A stretch of 64,000 bases of DNA from Kineosporia succinea. Its GTDB lineage: Bacteria; Actinomycetota; Actinomycetes; Actinomycetales; Kineosporiaceae. Made by a program: the position numbers and the translations under genes. Under the pieces are notes generated by a model. It was not told the DNA's origin. It saw only the letters and a program-made list of their open reading frames with translations, and searched no databases. The DNA is taken from the NCBI RefSeq assembly GCF_030811555.1, contig NZ_JAUSQZ010000001.1, positions 7,809,241 through 7,873,240 on the forward strand, written 5' to 3'. This document shows positions 1-9,215 of the stretch, piece after piece; within the stretch, counting starts at the first letter, position 1, and each line of letters begins with the position of its first letter.

Positions 1-1333
1 TCACACACCCCAGATAGTTGTCCGGGCGCACCAGCAAGAGCGTCGGGCCCCGCACGTCGTAGATCTCCGCGGCCTCGTCGACCGCATGCACCGGCACGCC
101 CAGATCGGGCGCAGCGGCGGTCCAGTTCACCGTGAGCAGGGTCGCGTGGGCGCCGCGCAGCAGGTCGAAAACGCGTCGCCCGTCGTTCAGCGGCGCGTCG
201 GGAGCACGGTCACCGGCCTGCAGCGCACCGGGTTCGGGCCGGTGCTCGCTCGCCAGGGGCCCACCCCGGTAGCTCAGCGAGAGCTGCTTGAGCACCGGGT
301 CGTCGCGGCGCATACCGTCGTGCGAGCGGTCGGCCATCTTCTGGTAGAGCTTCGTGCTGATGCCCAGCACCGCGGCCGCGACCGGAAGGCGCTCGGCCTC
401 GTAGGTGTCGAGCAGCGCGTCGTCGCCCGTGGCCAGTTTCCACCCCAGGTTGTAGGCGTCCTGGATCCCGGTGTTCAGCCCCTGCCCACCGGCCGGGGTG
501 TGCACGTGAGCCGCGTCACCCGCCAGGAACACGTTCCCGACCCGGAACCGTGACGCCATGCGGATGTTCGGCCTCCAGACCGAGGTCCAGCTGACGTTCT
601 TCACCGTCACCCCGGGGGCGATCCCGGGCACCAGCTCCTCCAGCGGCCGGTCGAGGATCTGCGAGTGGAGCTGGAACTGGCCGGTGCCGGCCAGCGGGCA
701 CAGACCGAGCCGCACGGCCTGATCGGCCCCGGGCCACACGTGCCAGTGCTCGCGGTCGAGCCCCTCCAGCTCGACGTCGGCCAGGCGCACCTTCTCACCC
801 TCCCGGGTCTCCCCCTCGAAACCCACACCCAGAGCGCGACGTACAGCACTGCGTCCGCCGTCGGCCCCCACCACGTACCGGGCGGTGACGCGCTCACCGG
901 TGCCGAGCGTCAGGTGCACGCCCCGGTCGTCCTGGGTGAGCGACTCCAGCTCGACGCCGAACTCGACCGGGACGCCCTCGGCCAGGATCTGCCCGGTGCG
1001 CCACTGCGGCACCATCAGACTGTTGGGGTGGGGCACCGACGGGGTGGGCTCGTGGTGCTCGTCCATCCGGAACGTCATCGTCTCGCCGTCGGGCCGGTGC
1101 ACGAGCATCGGCGGGTACTCGCCGCCGTGCTCCAGGAACCGCGGCAGCACGCCGAGGTCGTCGAGCACCTCGAGCGTGCGGGGCTGAAGTCCCTTGCCCC
1201 GCGAGCCGTCGAAGAGGGCGGAGGCCTTCTCGACGATGCGGAAGGGGACGCCGTGGCGCTGCAGCTGACGGGCCAGGGTCAGGCCGGTCGGGCCGGCTCC
1301 CACAATTACGGTGAACTTGGATTCACTGAACAT
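1..1333 (-). CDS. FAD-dependent aromatic monooxygenase (3' end outside window)
   Basis: This is a class A flavoprotein monooxygenase, expected to use NAD(P)H, FAD and O2 to hydroxylate a small aromatic or polyketide substrate. The frame is open for 444 codons from the ATG at 1333 and runs off the left edge without a stop. Visible motifs are the N-terminal dinucleotide fold VIVGAGPTGLTLA, the internal VVGADGGRSAVRR (DG motif) and FLAGDAAHVHTPAGGQGLN (GD motif that binds the FAD ribityl chain), followed by the start of a thioredoxin-like C-terminal domain typical of PHBH/MhpA-like enzymes. A GGTGA Shine-Dalgarno-like stretch lies a few bases upstream of the ATG. A TetR gene is divergent, and the dyad at 1308-1344 covers the start codon, so repression by that TetR is likely. 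The substrate cannot be inferred. Confidence 0.9.
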   Translation of the reverse strand, partial: MFSESKFTVIVGAGPTGLTLARQLQRHGVPFRIVEKASALFDGSRGKGLQPRTLEVLDDLGVLPRFLEHGGEYPPMLVHRPDGETMTFRMDEHHEPTPSVPHPNSLMVPQWRTGQILAEGVPVEFGVELESLTQDDRGVHLTLGTGERVTARYVVGADGGRSAVRRALGVGFEGETREGEKVRLADVELEGLDREHWHVWPGADQAVRLGLCPLAGTGQFQLHSQILDRPLEELVPGIAPGVTVKNVSWTSVWRPNIRMASRFRVGNVFLAGDAAHVHTPAGGQGLNTGIQDAYNLGWKLATGDDALLDTYEAERLPVAAAVLGISTKLYQKMADRSHDGMRRDDPVLKQLSLSYRGGPLASEHRPEPGALQAGDRAPDAPLNDGRRVFDLLRGAHATLLTVNWTAAAPDLGVPVHAVDEAAEIYDVRGPTLLLVRPDNYLGCV

Positions 1334-1344
1334 GAGTTCACCGT
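1308..1344. promoter_or_regulatory. 37-bp dyad, probable TetR operator over the monooxygenase start
   Basis: Perfect 10-bp arms ACGGTGAACT (1308-1317) and AGTTCACCGT (1335-1344) flank 17 bases that contain an inner TTCA-C-TGAA palindrome on the same centre (1326). The start codon of the monooxygenase (1333-1331) lies inside it. Position and symmetry fit the operator of the divergent TetR protein, but binding is inferred. Confidence 0.6.
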
Positions 1345-1387
1345 AGGAAGCGAGGTAGGGTCCCGTCAAGACCGAAGGGGTGACGAG

Positions 1388-1978
1388 GTGGCAGCAGTGG
1401 GCGTGCGCAGGCAGCAGGCGGCGCAGACCGAGACCGAGCTGAAGGCCGCCGCCGTGCGGGTCTTCGGGCGGGTGGGCTATCTCAACACCAAGATCACCGA
1501 CATCACCGCCGAGGCCGGGCGCGCGACCGGGTCGTTCTACAAGCACTTCACCGGCAAGGAGAAACTGCTCGAGGCACTGCTGGCCGACCTGCTGGCCGAG
1601 ACCGACGACGATCTGCACGGGCGCGCCGAGCCCCACCCGAGCGACTTCCGCGACCGCGAGGCCGTGCGTTTCCACGTCGAGCACTTCTGGCGGTTCTTCC
1701 AGCGACACCGCACCGTGATGGTCGCCCTGCAGCAGGCCGCCACGGTCGACGAGTCGTTCGCCCGTCGGCAGGACGAGATGCTCGACCCCGATCTGCACCA
1801 CCTGGCCACCCATCTCACCGGTCTCGACCTGCGGGGCGACCCGCTCGTGGCGGCTGCGATCATCAGCCGTCTGATGTGGTCGTTCGCCTCGACGTCGCTC
1901 CCGAACACCGGTGACGACGAGGCGATCGAGACCCTGACCACCTTCATCCACGCGGGGCTGGCGGGCCTGGCCTCCTGA
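1388..1978 (+). CDS. TetR/AcrR-family transcriptional regulator
   Basis: A 196-residue repressor. The N-terminal helix-turn-helix covers about residues 8-55 and includes ITDITAEAGRATGSFYKHFTGKEKLLEALL, the usual TetR recognition segment. The remainder is a helical ligand-binding domain that I cannot assign to a ligand class. The GTG at 1388 was chosen because AAGGGG at 1375-1380 lies seven bases upstream; in-frame GTGs at 1397 and 1403 are alternatives. The gene is divergent from the flavin monooxygenase and probably controls it, and possibly itself, through the dyad at 1308-1344. The downstream phosphotransferase gene starts 15 bases after the stop and may be cotranscribed. Confidence 0.9.
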   Translation: MAAVGVRRQQAAQTETELKAAAVRVFGRVGYLNTKITDITAEAGRATGSFYKHFTGKEKLLEALLADLLAETDDDLHGRAEPHPSDFRDREAVRFHVEHFWRFFQRHRTVMVALQQAATVDESFARRQDEMLDPDLHHLATHLTGLDLRGDPLVAAAIISRLMWSFASTSLPNTGDDEAIETLTTFIHAGLAGLAS

Positions 1979-1993
1979 CGGCGGGAGCACCCC

Positions 1994-2815
1994 GTGCACC
2001 TGGACGCGATCACCACCGCCCTGCGCGTCGCCTCGTCGATCGGCCTGGCCGCCACCGACGCGCTCGTCCTGTCCAACTCCAACCGCCTGACCCTGCACCT
2101 GCTCCCGTGCGACACCCTGGCCCAGGTCGCGCCGGTGCCGTCCGTGGCCGCCTTCGAGATCGAGATCGCCCGGCGCCTGGGCGAACTGGACGCCCCGGTG
2201 GCCCGGCTCGATCCGCGCGCCGAGCCGCGTCCGCACCCTCTCGACGGACGCGAGGTGACCTTCTGGACCCACTACACCCCCGCGTCCCCCATCTCCCCGG
2301 AGGCCTACGCGGATGCCCTGCACCGGCTGCACCGGTCGATGCGCGAGATCCCGGTCGAGGCCCCCTCGTTCCGTGACCGCGTGAGCTCGGCCCGCCGGCT
2401 GCTCGACGACCCCGGTCGCACCCCGGAACTGCCTGCGGCACACCGTGAACTCCTGATGGACGTGATCGGCCACACGCTCTCGGTGATCGGCGCGAGAGGA
2501 GGCGCCGAGCAGCTGCTGCACGGCGAGCCTCACGAGGGCAATCTGCTGGCCACGGCGCACGGCCCGCTGTTCATCGATTTCGAGACGTGCTGCACCGGTC
2601 CCGTCGAGTTCGACATCGCGCACGCACCGCCCGCCGTCGAGACGCATTACCCCGGGGCCGACCCCGCGATGCTGCGCGCCTGCCGGATGCTCGCGCTCGC
2701 CCTGGTGATCACCTGGCGCTGGGATCGTGACGACCAGCTGCCGGACGGCCGCCGACGTGGTTCCCTCTGGCTCGCCGAGCTGATGTCGCTCCGGGGCGGA
2801 GATCTCACGGCTTGA
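1994..2815 (+). CDS. Aminoglycoside-phosphotransferase-fold kinase family protein
   Basis: A 273-residue protein with the APH/choline-kinase catalytic signature: LLHGEPHEGNLL (Brenner HGxxHxxN motif) near residue 175, followed by FIDFETCCTGPVEFDIA, in which the Asp after the hydrophobic strand would bind Mg-ATP. The substrate is not evident. Members of this fold phosphorylate antibiotics, sugars or unknown metabolites, and neither length nor context singles out a drug-resistance enzyme. It starts at a GTG and follows the TetR gene closely in the same direction. Confidence 0.75.
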   Translation: MHLDAITTALRVASSIGLAATDALVLSNSNRLTLHLLPCDTLAQVAPVPSVAAFEIEIARRLGELDAPVARLDPRAEPRPHPLDGREVTFWTHYTPASPISPEAYADALHRLHRSMREIPVEAPSFRDRVSSARRLLDDPGRTPELPAAHRELLMDVIGHTLSVIGARGGAEQLLHGEPHEGNLLATAHGPLFIDFETCCTGPVEFDIAHAPPAVETHYPGADPAMLRACRMLALALVITWRWDRDDQLPDGRRRGSLWLAELMSLRGGDLTA

Positions 2816-2969
2816 GGACGCGCCGGTCGGCCTTCATTTCAATTGTGTGTAATCGCGCCGGACGGCTTTGTTAAGGCTTCCCTTTGAGTCGCCTGTGTGG
2901 GTATCTTTTTAGACAGCAATTGGTAAAGACTCTTCACTAATCATGACTCCCGCCCTGAAGGGGAATGCC
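2816..2969 (+). promoter_or_regulatory. Low-GC leader region of the chitinase gene
   Basis: About 150 bases, clearly more AT-rich than the surroundings between 2835 and 2940, separate the kinase and chitinase genes and should hold the chitinase promoter. TGGTAAAGAC at 2921-2930 resembles half of the DasR/chitinase operator consensus (TGGTCTAGACCA) but matches only 8 of 12 positions. A GAAGGGGA ribosome-binding site at 2957-2964 supports the ATG at 2970. Confidence 0.4.
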
Positions 2970-4427
<1,458 letters not shown>

Positions 4428-4471
4428 CCCGGCAGCACCTGCACTGCACCATCTGCTTCATGCGCACGGCA

Positions 4472-4511
4472 AACGGTCACGGCCGGGATCCCTCCCCCGG
4501 CCGTGACCGTT
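4472..4511 (+). terminator. Strong hairpin terminator after the chitinase gene
   Basis: A perfect 16-bp stem (AACGGTCACGGCCGGG at 4472-4487 with its complement at 4496-4511) encloses an 8-base loop, 45 bases after the chitinase stop. There is no long T run, as is common in high-GC actinomycetes. Confidence 0.8.
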
Positions 4512-4622
4512 CTGCGTGGGTGACCGGTCAATTCGTCGAGGGCCGGGAGTCCTGCGGGAGCGGGATTTTCGTGCCCGCGCGCGGGACGTCTCGCCGGGAT
4601 CCGGCGGGTGCGGACGCGGGAG

Positions 4623-4646
4623 ACTCGGGTGTTTCAGTACCCGAGT
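4623..4646. promoter_or_regulatory. Inverted repeat just upstream of the FNT channel gene
   Basis: ACTCGGGT (4623-4630) and ACCCGAGT (4639-4646) form perfect 8-bp arms with an 8-base loop, ending 13 bases before the ATG and abutting its GGAG ribosome-binding site (4649-4652). It could be an operator or an mRNA hairpin that modulates translation. Confidence 0.45.
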
Positions 4647-4659
4647 GCGGAGAGCCCCG

Positions 4660-5763
4660 ATGTCCACCTCGTCCACGATTCCGGCCCGGCCCGCGGTTTC
4701 ACCTGCGGCCGGGCCGCCCCCCGAAGCCGAGCCCTCTTCCGAAGCCGAGCCCTCCTCCGGAGCGCAGTCCGCCGGGGCGTCGGCCCCGGGGTCGTTGCCG
4801 CCGCAGCAGATGGCCCTCAAGGCCGTCGCCGTGGGCGTGGCCAAGGCCGGCAGTCCGCCGCTGACCACGTTCGTGCTCGCGGTGCTGGCCGGTGGGTTCA
4901 TCGCGTTCGGCGCCCTCTTCGCCACGATCGCCTCCTCCACCGCGCCCGGGTCGGTCGGCCTCCCCTACGGCGTGACCAAAGTCTTCATGGGTCTGGCCTT
5001 CTCGGTCGGGCTGATCCTGGTCGTGGTCGGCGGGGCGGAACTGTTCACCAGCAACGTGCTGCTGGTGATGGCCTGGGCGCAGGGACGGATCAGCGGGGCC
5101 CGGGTGCTGCGCAACTGGGCGATCGTCTACGCCGGAAACCTCGCGGGCGCGGTGAGCGTGGCCGGGCTCGTCGCGGTCTCGGGTGAGTACCGTTCGGGCG
5201 GAGGCGGAGTCGGGCTGGCCGCGCTGAAGATCGCCGAGGGCAAGGGGGAACTCGGCTTCGGCGAGGCGCTGGTGCTCGGGGTGCTGTGCAACGTGCTGGT
5301 CTGCCTGGCCGTGTGGCTGACCTATTCGGCCCGCACCACCGCCGACCGGATCATGGCCGTGATCCCGCCGGTGACCGCCTTCGTCGCCGCCGGTTTCGAG
5401 CACAGCGTCGCCAACATGTTCTTCCTGCCGGTCGCCACGCTGGTCAAGGCCCTGGCCCCGGAGTCGTTCTGGACCTCGATCGGCGCCGGCCCGGAGCAGT
5501 TCGCGCACGTGAGCTGGACCGCCTTCGCCCACAACCTGCTGCCGGTCACGATCGGCAACCTCGTCGGCGGGGCGGTGATCGTGGGCGGCCTGTACGGGCT
5601 GGCCTATCTGCGGCCCACCCGTTCCGCCGGAGCCGACCCGCACATCCGTCCGCGAACCGCCCACCCGACCACCGCGTCCGTCCGCCGACCGTCCCACCCG
5701 GCCACCGCGTCCACCATCAGGACCCGCCCGGGCCCCTTCAGCGCCCGTTCAACCCCGGCGTAG
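4660..5763 (+). CDS. Formate/nitrite transporter (FNT) family membrane channel
   Basis: A 367-residue protein of the pentameric FNT channel family, which moves formate, nitrite, hydrosulfide or similar small anions across the cytoplasmic membrane. After a Pro/Ser/Glu-rich cytoplasmic N-terminus (about 55 residues) there are six predicted membrane segments. Family-typical stretches are GGAELFTSNVLLVMAW, the aqueous-pore region GFEHSVANMFFLP and HNLLPVTIGNLVGGA. The C-terminal 45 residues are low-complexity (HPTTASVRRPSHPATAS) and unusual. The ATG at 4660 has GGAG seven bases upstream; the frame is open further upstream but without a comparable site. A two-component system begins seven bases downstream and may be cotranscribed. 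The transported anion is not decidable. Confidence 0.9.
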   Translation: MSTSSTIPARPAVSPAAGPPPEAEPSSEAEPSSGAQSAGASAPGSLPPQQMALKAVAVGVAKAGSPPLTTFVLAVLAGGFIAFGALFATIASSTAPGSVGLPYGVTKVFMGLAFSVGLILVVVGGAELFTSNVLLVMAWAQGRISGARVLRNWAIVYAGNLAGAVSVAGLVAVSGEYRSGGGGVGLAALKIAEGKGELGFGEALVLGVLCNVLVCLAVWLTYSARTTADRIMAVIPPVTAFVAAGFEHSVANMFFLPVATLVKALAPESFWTSIGAGPEQFAHVSWTAFAHNLLPVTIGNLVGGAVIVGGLYGLAYLRPTRSAGADPHIRPRTAHPTTASVRRPSHPATASTIRTRPGPFSARSTPA

Positions 5764-5769
5764 CAGACT

Positions 5770-6450
5770 GTGCCCGTGCGAGTCCTGGTGGTTGACGACG
5801 AGGCGCGGTTCGCCGAAGGCATCCGCCGGGGGCTGGTGGCCGAGGGATTCTCGGTAGACGTGGCCGAGAACGGGATCGACGGGCTCTGGCGCGCCCGCGA
5901 GGTGCGGTACGACGCGATCCTTCTCGACGTGATGATGCCGGGGCTGGGCGGGTTCGACGTGTGCCGCACCCTGCGCGAGGAGGAGAACTGGACCCCGATC
6001 CTCGTGCTCACGGCCCTGGACGGGTCGTCCGACCAGGTCGAGGGGCTCGACACGGGCGCGGACGACTACGTGGTCAAACCGGTCGAGTTCCCCGTGCTGG
6101 TGGCCCGGTTGAGGGCGCTGGTGCGGCGGGGCCGACCCGAACGTCCCACGGTTCTGACCGTCGGGACCCTGGTGGTCGACCCGGCCTCGCGGGAGGTGCG
6201 GCGCGGCCGGACGCCGATCACGCTGACCAGCCGGGAGTTCGCGGTGCTGGCCTTCCTGGCCCGGCGCGCGGGCACGGTGATGTCGAAGCTCGACATCCTG
6301 GGCGGCGTCTGGGACGACGACTTCGAGGGTGACCCGAACATCGTCGAGGTCTACATCGCCCATCTGCGCGCGAAGATCGACCGCCCGTTCGGGGTGGACA
6401 CGGTCGTGACCGTGCGCGGCGCCGGGTACCGCCTGGTCGCCGATGTCTAG
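5770..6450 (+). CDS. OmpR/PhoB-family response regulator
   Basis: A 226-residue DNA-binding response regulator. The receiver domain (about 1-118) has the acidic pair Asp9/Asp10, the phospho-acceptor Asp53 in ILLDVMMPG and the conserved Lys103 in GADDYVVKP. The C-terminal winged helix (about 130-224) includes LTSREFAVLAFLARRAGTVMSK and VEVYIAHLRAKID with the terminal TVRGAGYRL hairpin. The start is GTG at 5770, with GTG at 5776 also possible. It overlaps the kinase gene by 8 bp, so the two form one unit, and it sits 6 bp after the FNT gene, which may be a regulated target or operon partner. Confidence 0.95.
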   Translation: MPVRVLVVDDEARFAEGIRRGLVAEGFSVDVAENGIDGLWRAREVRYDAILLDVMMPGLGGFDVCRTLREEENWTPILVLTALDGSSDQVEGLDTGADDYVVKPVEFPVLVARLRALVRRGRPERPTVLTVGTLVVDPASREVRRGRTPITLTSREFAVLAFLARRAGTVMSKLDILGGVWDDDFEGDPNIVEVYIAHLRAKIDRPFGVDTVVTVRGAGYRLVADV

Positions 6451-7744
6451 CCGCTGGACCCTGCGCGTCCGCATCACCACGATCACGACGTTCATCGTCC
6501 TGGTCGTCCTGCTGCTCGGCGCGGCCGGTTTCGTCCTCCTGCTGCGCTCGCAGGTGACCCGCGCGCAGTCCACGACCGCGCGTCAGCAATCCACCCAGAT
6601 CGCCCGCGAGACCCAGGCCGCCGGAGCCCTGCCGCCGTTCGAGGCCGACGAGGTGATCATCCAGCTGCAGCGCGACGGGCAGGTGATGACGGTCGCCGAC
6701 GACGACTTCGCCGAGGTCCCGCCCCTGCCCGTCAGCGCGCAGCCCCGCATCGTGAAGCTGCTCGGCGAACGCTGGGCCGTGCGGTCGAGCCCGGTGACGC
6801 TCGGGGGGACGAAGCAGTACGTGGTGGTGGCCCGCTCACTGGAGGGGGTGGACGACGCGACCCGCTCGGCCGGGCTGCTGCTGGGGGCCGGGGTGCCCGC
6901 GGTGAGTCTGTTCGTGGCCGCGCTGACCTGGTCGGTGGTCGGGCGTTCGCTGCGGCCGGTGGAGCGGATCCGCTCGGACGTGGAGAAGATCGGCGACGAC
7001 CCCTCGGGCCGGGTGCTGCCCCCGCCGGGCCGGGACGAGGTGGCGCGGCTGGCCGAGACGATGAACCGGATGCTGGAGCGCCTGGAGAAGGCGCGGGTGG
7101 TGCAGCAGCGTTTCGTCTCGGACGCCTCGCACGAACTGCGCTCGCCGGTGGCCGCGATCCGGCAGCACGCGCAGGTGGCGCTGATGCATCCGGACGCGAC
7201 GACGCTGAGCGGGCTGGCCGAGGTCGTCGACACCGAGGCGGCGCGGTTGGAGGAGCTGGTCAGCGGCCTGCTGCTGCTGGCCCGGGTGGACGAGCGGCGT
7301 TCGGTGAACCGCCAGGAGATCGATCTGGACGATCTGGTGCTCAGCGAGGGGACGCGGCTGCGGGCGCTGGGTGTGAAGGTGGACGCCACCGGGGTGGGGC
7401 CGGCGCGGGTGGTCGCGGACATCGCCCTGATGACGCGGGCGGTGCGGAACGCGGCCGACAACGCGCGGCGCCACGCCCGCTCGGCGGTGGCCTTCTCGCT
7501 GCACGACGACGGCACGCAGGCGGTGCTGCGCGTGGACGACGACGGCCCGGGTGTGCCGGTGGAGGACCGCGAGCGCGTGTTCCGGCGCTTCGTGCGGCTC
7601 GACGACGCCCGTACCCGCGACAAGGGCGGTGCCGGGCTGGGTCTGGCGATCATCGCCGAGGCGGCGCGGGACGCGGGTGGCTCGGCCCGGCTGGACGACT
7701 CACCCCTGGGTGGGGCCCGGCTGGAGATGCGGCTGCCGACGTAG
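6443..7744 (+). CDS. Sensor histidine kinase
   Basis: A 433-residue membrane kinase that partners the response regulator whose gene it overlaps. It has two membrane segments (about 15-37 and 140-165) around a small extracytoplasmic sensor of about 100 residues, then a HAMP linker (ERIRSDVEKIGDD region), a HisKA dimerisation helix with the phospho-accepting His in SDASHELRSPVAAIRQHAQ, and a HATPase domain with an N box (NAADNARRHA), G1 box (VDDDGPGVP), F box (VFRRFVRLDDARTRDKGG) and G2 (GAGLGLAI). The sensed signal is unknown. Confidence 0.94.
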   Translation: MSSRWTLRVRITTITTFIVLVVLLLGAAGFVLLLRSQVTRAQSTTARQQSTQIARETQAAGALPPFEADEVIIQLQRDGQVMTVADDDFAEVPPLPVSAQPRIVKLLGERWAVRSSPVTLGGTKQYVVVARSLEGVDDATRSAGLLLGAGVPAVSLFVAALTWSVVGRSLRPVERIRSDVEKIGDDPSGRVLPPPGRDEVARLAETMNRMLERLEKARVVQQRFVSDASHELRSPVAAIRQHAQVALMHPDATTLSGLAEVVDTEAARLEELVSGLLLLARVDERRSVNRQEIDLDDLVLSEGTRLRALGVKVDATGVGPARVVADIALMTRAVRNAADNARRHARSAVAFSLHDDGTQAVLRVDDDGPGVPVEDRERVFRRFVRLDDARTRDKGGAGLGLAIIAEAARDAGGSARLDDSPLGGARLEMRLPT

Positions 7745-7754
7745 GCCCGCCTCG

Positions 7755-7771
7755 GGGCCGACCACCGGCCC
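7755..7771 (+). terminator. Small GC hairpin after the histidine kinase
   Basis: GGGCCG (7755-7760) pairs with CGGCCC (7766-7771) across a 5-base loop, followed by TTCTC. It lies 10 bases after the kinase stop. It is short, so only a plausible terminator. Confidence 0.4.
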
Positions 7772-7856
7772 TTCTCGATCAAACTGGTTGCCTTTGCCGG
7801 CCCCGGCGTGGTGCACTCGTGCGGCCCGTCAGCGATCCTCCCCAGAGGCGAACCCC

Positions 7857-8558
7857 ATGAGTGACGTGACCCATCTTCTCGACAACCCCAGCTGGGCGTC
7901 CCTCACCGGTGCCCACGCCGCCCTCGCGATCGGCACCGGGCGGGCCCGGCGCTATCCGGCCGACATCTCGCCGATCAGTGCCATCGCCGACTACGACGAT
8001 CCGGCGGCCTGGGCCGATCTGGCCGAGCTGGTCGGGCCGGGGCGGTCCGCGTTCTTCCCGGGGCCGGCCGACCTGGCCGAGCGGCTGCCGGACGGCTGGA
8101 CGATCTCGATGAGCATCCCGGGCATCCAGATGGTCTCGACCCAGGCACTGGTCAGCGCCCCCGAGCCGGAAGCGGTCAGACTGGGCGCGGACGACGTCGA
8201 CGACATGCTCGACCTGGTCGCCCGCACCGAGCCCGGGCCGTTCGAGCGCCGCACCGTGGAACTCGGCACGTACCTGGGAATCCGGCGCGAGGGCAAGCTC
8301 GTGGCCATGGCCGGCGAGCGCCTGCACCCGCCCGGCCACACCGAGATCAGCGCCGTCTGCACGGATGCCGCGCACCGGGGTCAGGGGCTGGCCGGGCGGT
8401 TGATCCGGGCGGTCGCCCACGCCATTCGCGAACGCGGTGACGTACCCATGCTGCACACCGGCGCCTCCAACACCACCGCGATCCGGCTGTACGAGTACCT
8501 GGGTTTCGAGGTCCGGTGGCGGCCGACGTTCACCGTGGTCGTGGCACCGCCCGCATGA
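7857..8558 (+). CDS. GNAT-family N-acetyltransferase (FR47-like)
   Basis: A 233-residue protein whose C-terminal half (about 105-230) is a GNAT acetyl-CoA-dependent transferase. The acetyl-CoA pyrophosphate loop is TDAAHRGQGLAGRLIRA (Q/RxxGxG/A type), and MLHTGASNTTAIRLYEYLGFE gives the last conserved strand and helix. The N-terminal half is not recognised. The start at ATG 7857 follows GAGGCGAA. The gene is separated from the kinase by 112 bases with a weak hairpin and is probably its own unit. The acceptor is unknown. Confidence 0.85.
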   Translation: MSDVTHLLDNPSWASLTGAHAALAIGTGRARRYPADISPISAIADYDDPAAWADLAELVGPGRSAFFPGPADLAERLPDGWTISMSIPGIQMVSTQALVSAPEPEAVRLGADDVDDMLDLVARTEPGPFERRTVELGTYLGIRREGKLVAMAGERLHPPGHTEISAVCTDAAHRGQGLAGRLIRAVAHAIRERGDVPMLHTGASNTTAIRLYEYLGFEVRWRPTFTVVVAPPA

Positions 8559-8808
8559 AGTCTACTGATCCAGTCGACTTTGCGGGACGGCCTTGTCAGC
8601 GTGACGGGAAGGCGACCAGCGCGTCGGAGGCGGACATGGCCCAGGCCGGAACCATCCAGCGAACCGATTCAGTCCGGGCGGCCGGATTCCCGGCCACCCT
8701 CGTCCCGGTGGCGCCGAGCCCGGCCGTTTCCACCTCTGCGCCAGTCGCTCGGGCGCACCCGCCCACCGCAGCGCCCTGGTCGTCGCGCTCCCGGGAATCG
8801 GTGCGGCG
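8559..8808 (+). other. Region without a convincing gene, possibly a degraded 5' coding part
   Basis: No gene is clear in these 250 bases. An open frame starts at ATG 8636 and reads into the next feature's region in a different frame, with weaker third-position GC and an unstructured Pro/Ser/Ala-rich product. An AAGTC/GACTT inverted repeat lies just after the acetyltransferase stop (about 8556-8580). Confidence 0.3.
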
Positions 8809-9123
8809 GTGTCGGTTTCATGTATTGAAGACGCGCCGGTCGCTTCCGGCGAACGTCACCTCACCGCCGTTCCCGGCCACCGCGCCCGGGTCCCGTCGCC
8901 GGCCGACGCCTACCGCGCCACCGGGTTCGACGGGCCGGAAACCGTTCCCGCGCTGTCGGACCGCGAGACCTGCCGGGCCGTGAGCAACGGCTGTCCCAGC
9001 CGGGAGGGGCGGATCCCGGCCGAGCCGCAGGGGTTCGTGAGTCTCTGGGCGTACGCCCAGAACCCGTACGAGCGCGAGGAGTTCAGGGCGACGACCGTGC
9101 CGCAGGCGCTGCGGAGGCCCTGA
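8809..9123 (+). CDS. Hypothetical protein, possibly the 3' part of a frameshifted gene
   Basis: A 104-codon frame whose codons end almost always in G or C from about 8850 onward, the pattern of genuine genes here. The product ends in VSLWAYAQNPYEREEFRATTVPQALRRP and matches no family I know. The GTG at 8809 has no ribosome-binding site. The frame immediately upstream (from ATG 8636) is shifted, so the real gene may be longer and broken, or may contain a sequencing error. No function is proposed. Confidence 0.35.
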   Translation: MSVSCIEDAPVASGERHLTAVPGHRARVPSPADAYRATGFDGPETVPALSDRETCRAVSNGCPSREGRIPAEPQGFVSLWAYAQNPYEREEFRATTVPQALRRP

Positions 9124-9170
9124 GCGAGCCGTGCCCGGGCCGGGTTCGGGGCCCGAGACCGATTCCCTCA

Positions 9171-9191
9171 GCCCGGTTCAGGCCCGGTTCA
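9171..9191 (+). repeat. Tandem direct repeat upstream of the LCP gene
   Basis: GCCCGGTTCA occurs at 9171-9180 and again at 9182-9191, an 11-bp period (one helical turn), directly before the GGGAGG ribosome-binding site. It may be a regulator-binding pair. Confidence 0.4.
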
Positions 9192-9215
9192 GCCTCCGGG
9201 AGGCACCATGCGAGG

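Noticed and set aside
2921-2932. DasR operator (dre) upstream of the chitinase gene
   Set aside because: Only 8 of 12 positions fit and the second half-site is absent, so it is not called as a site.
9208-9210. ATG 9208 as the LCP start because of its well-placed GGGAGG
   Set aside because: It is out of frame with the LCP protein and gives no recognisable product.
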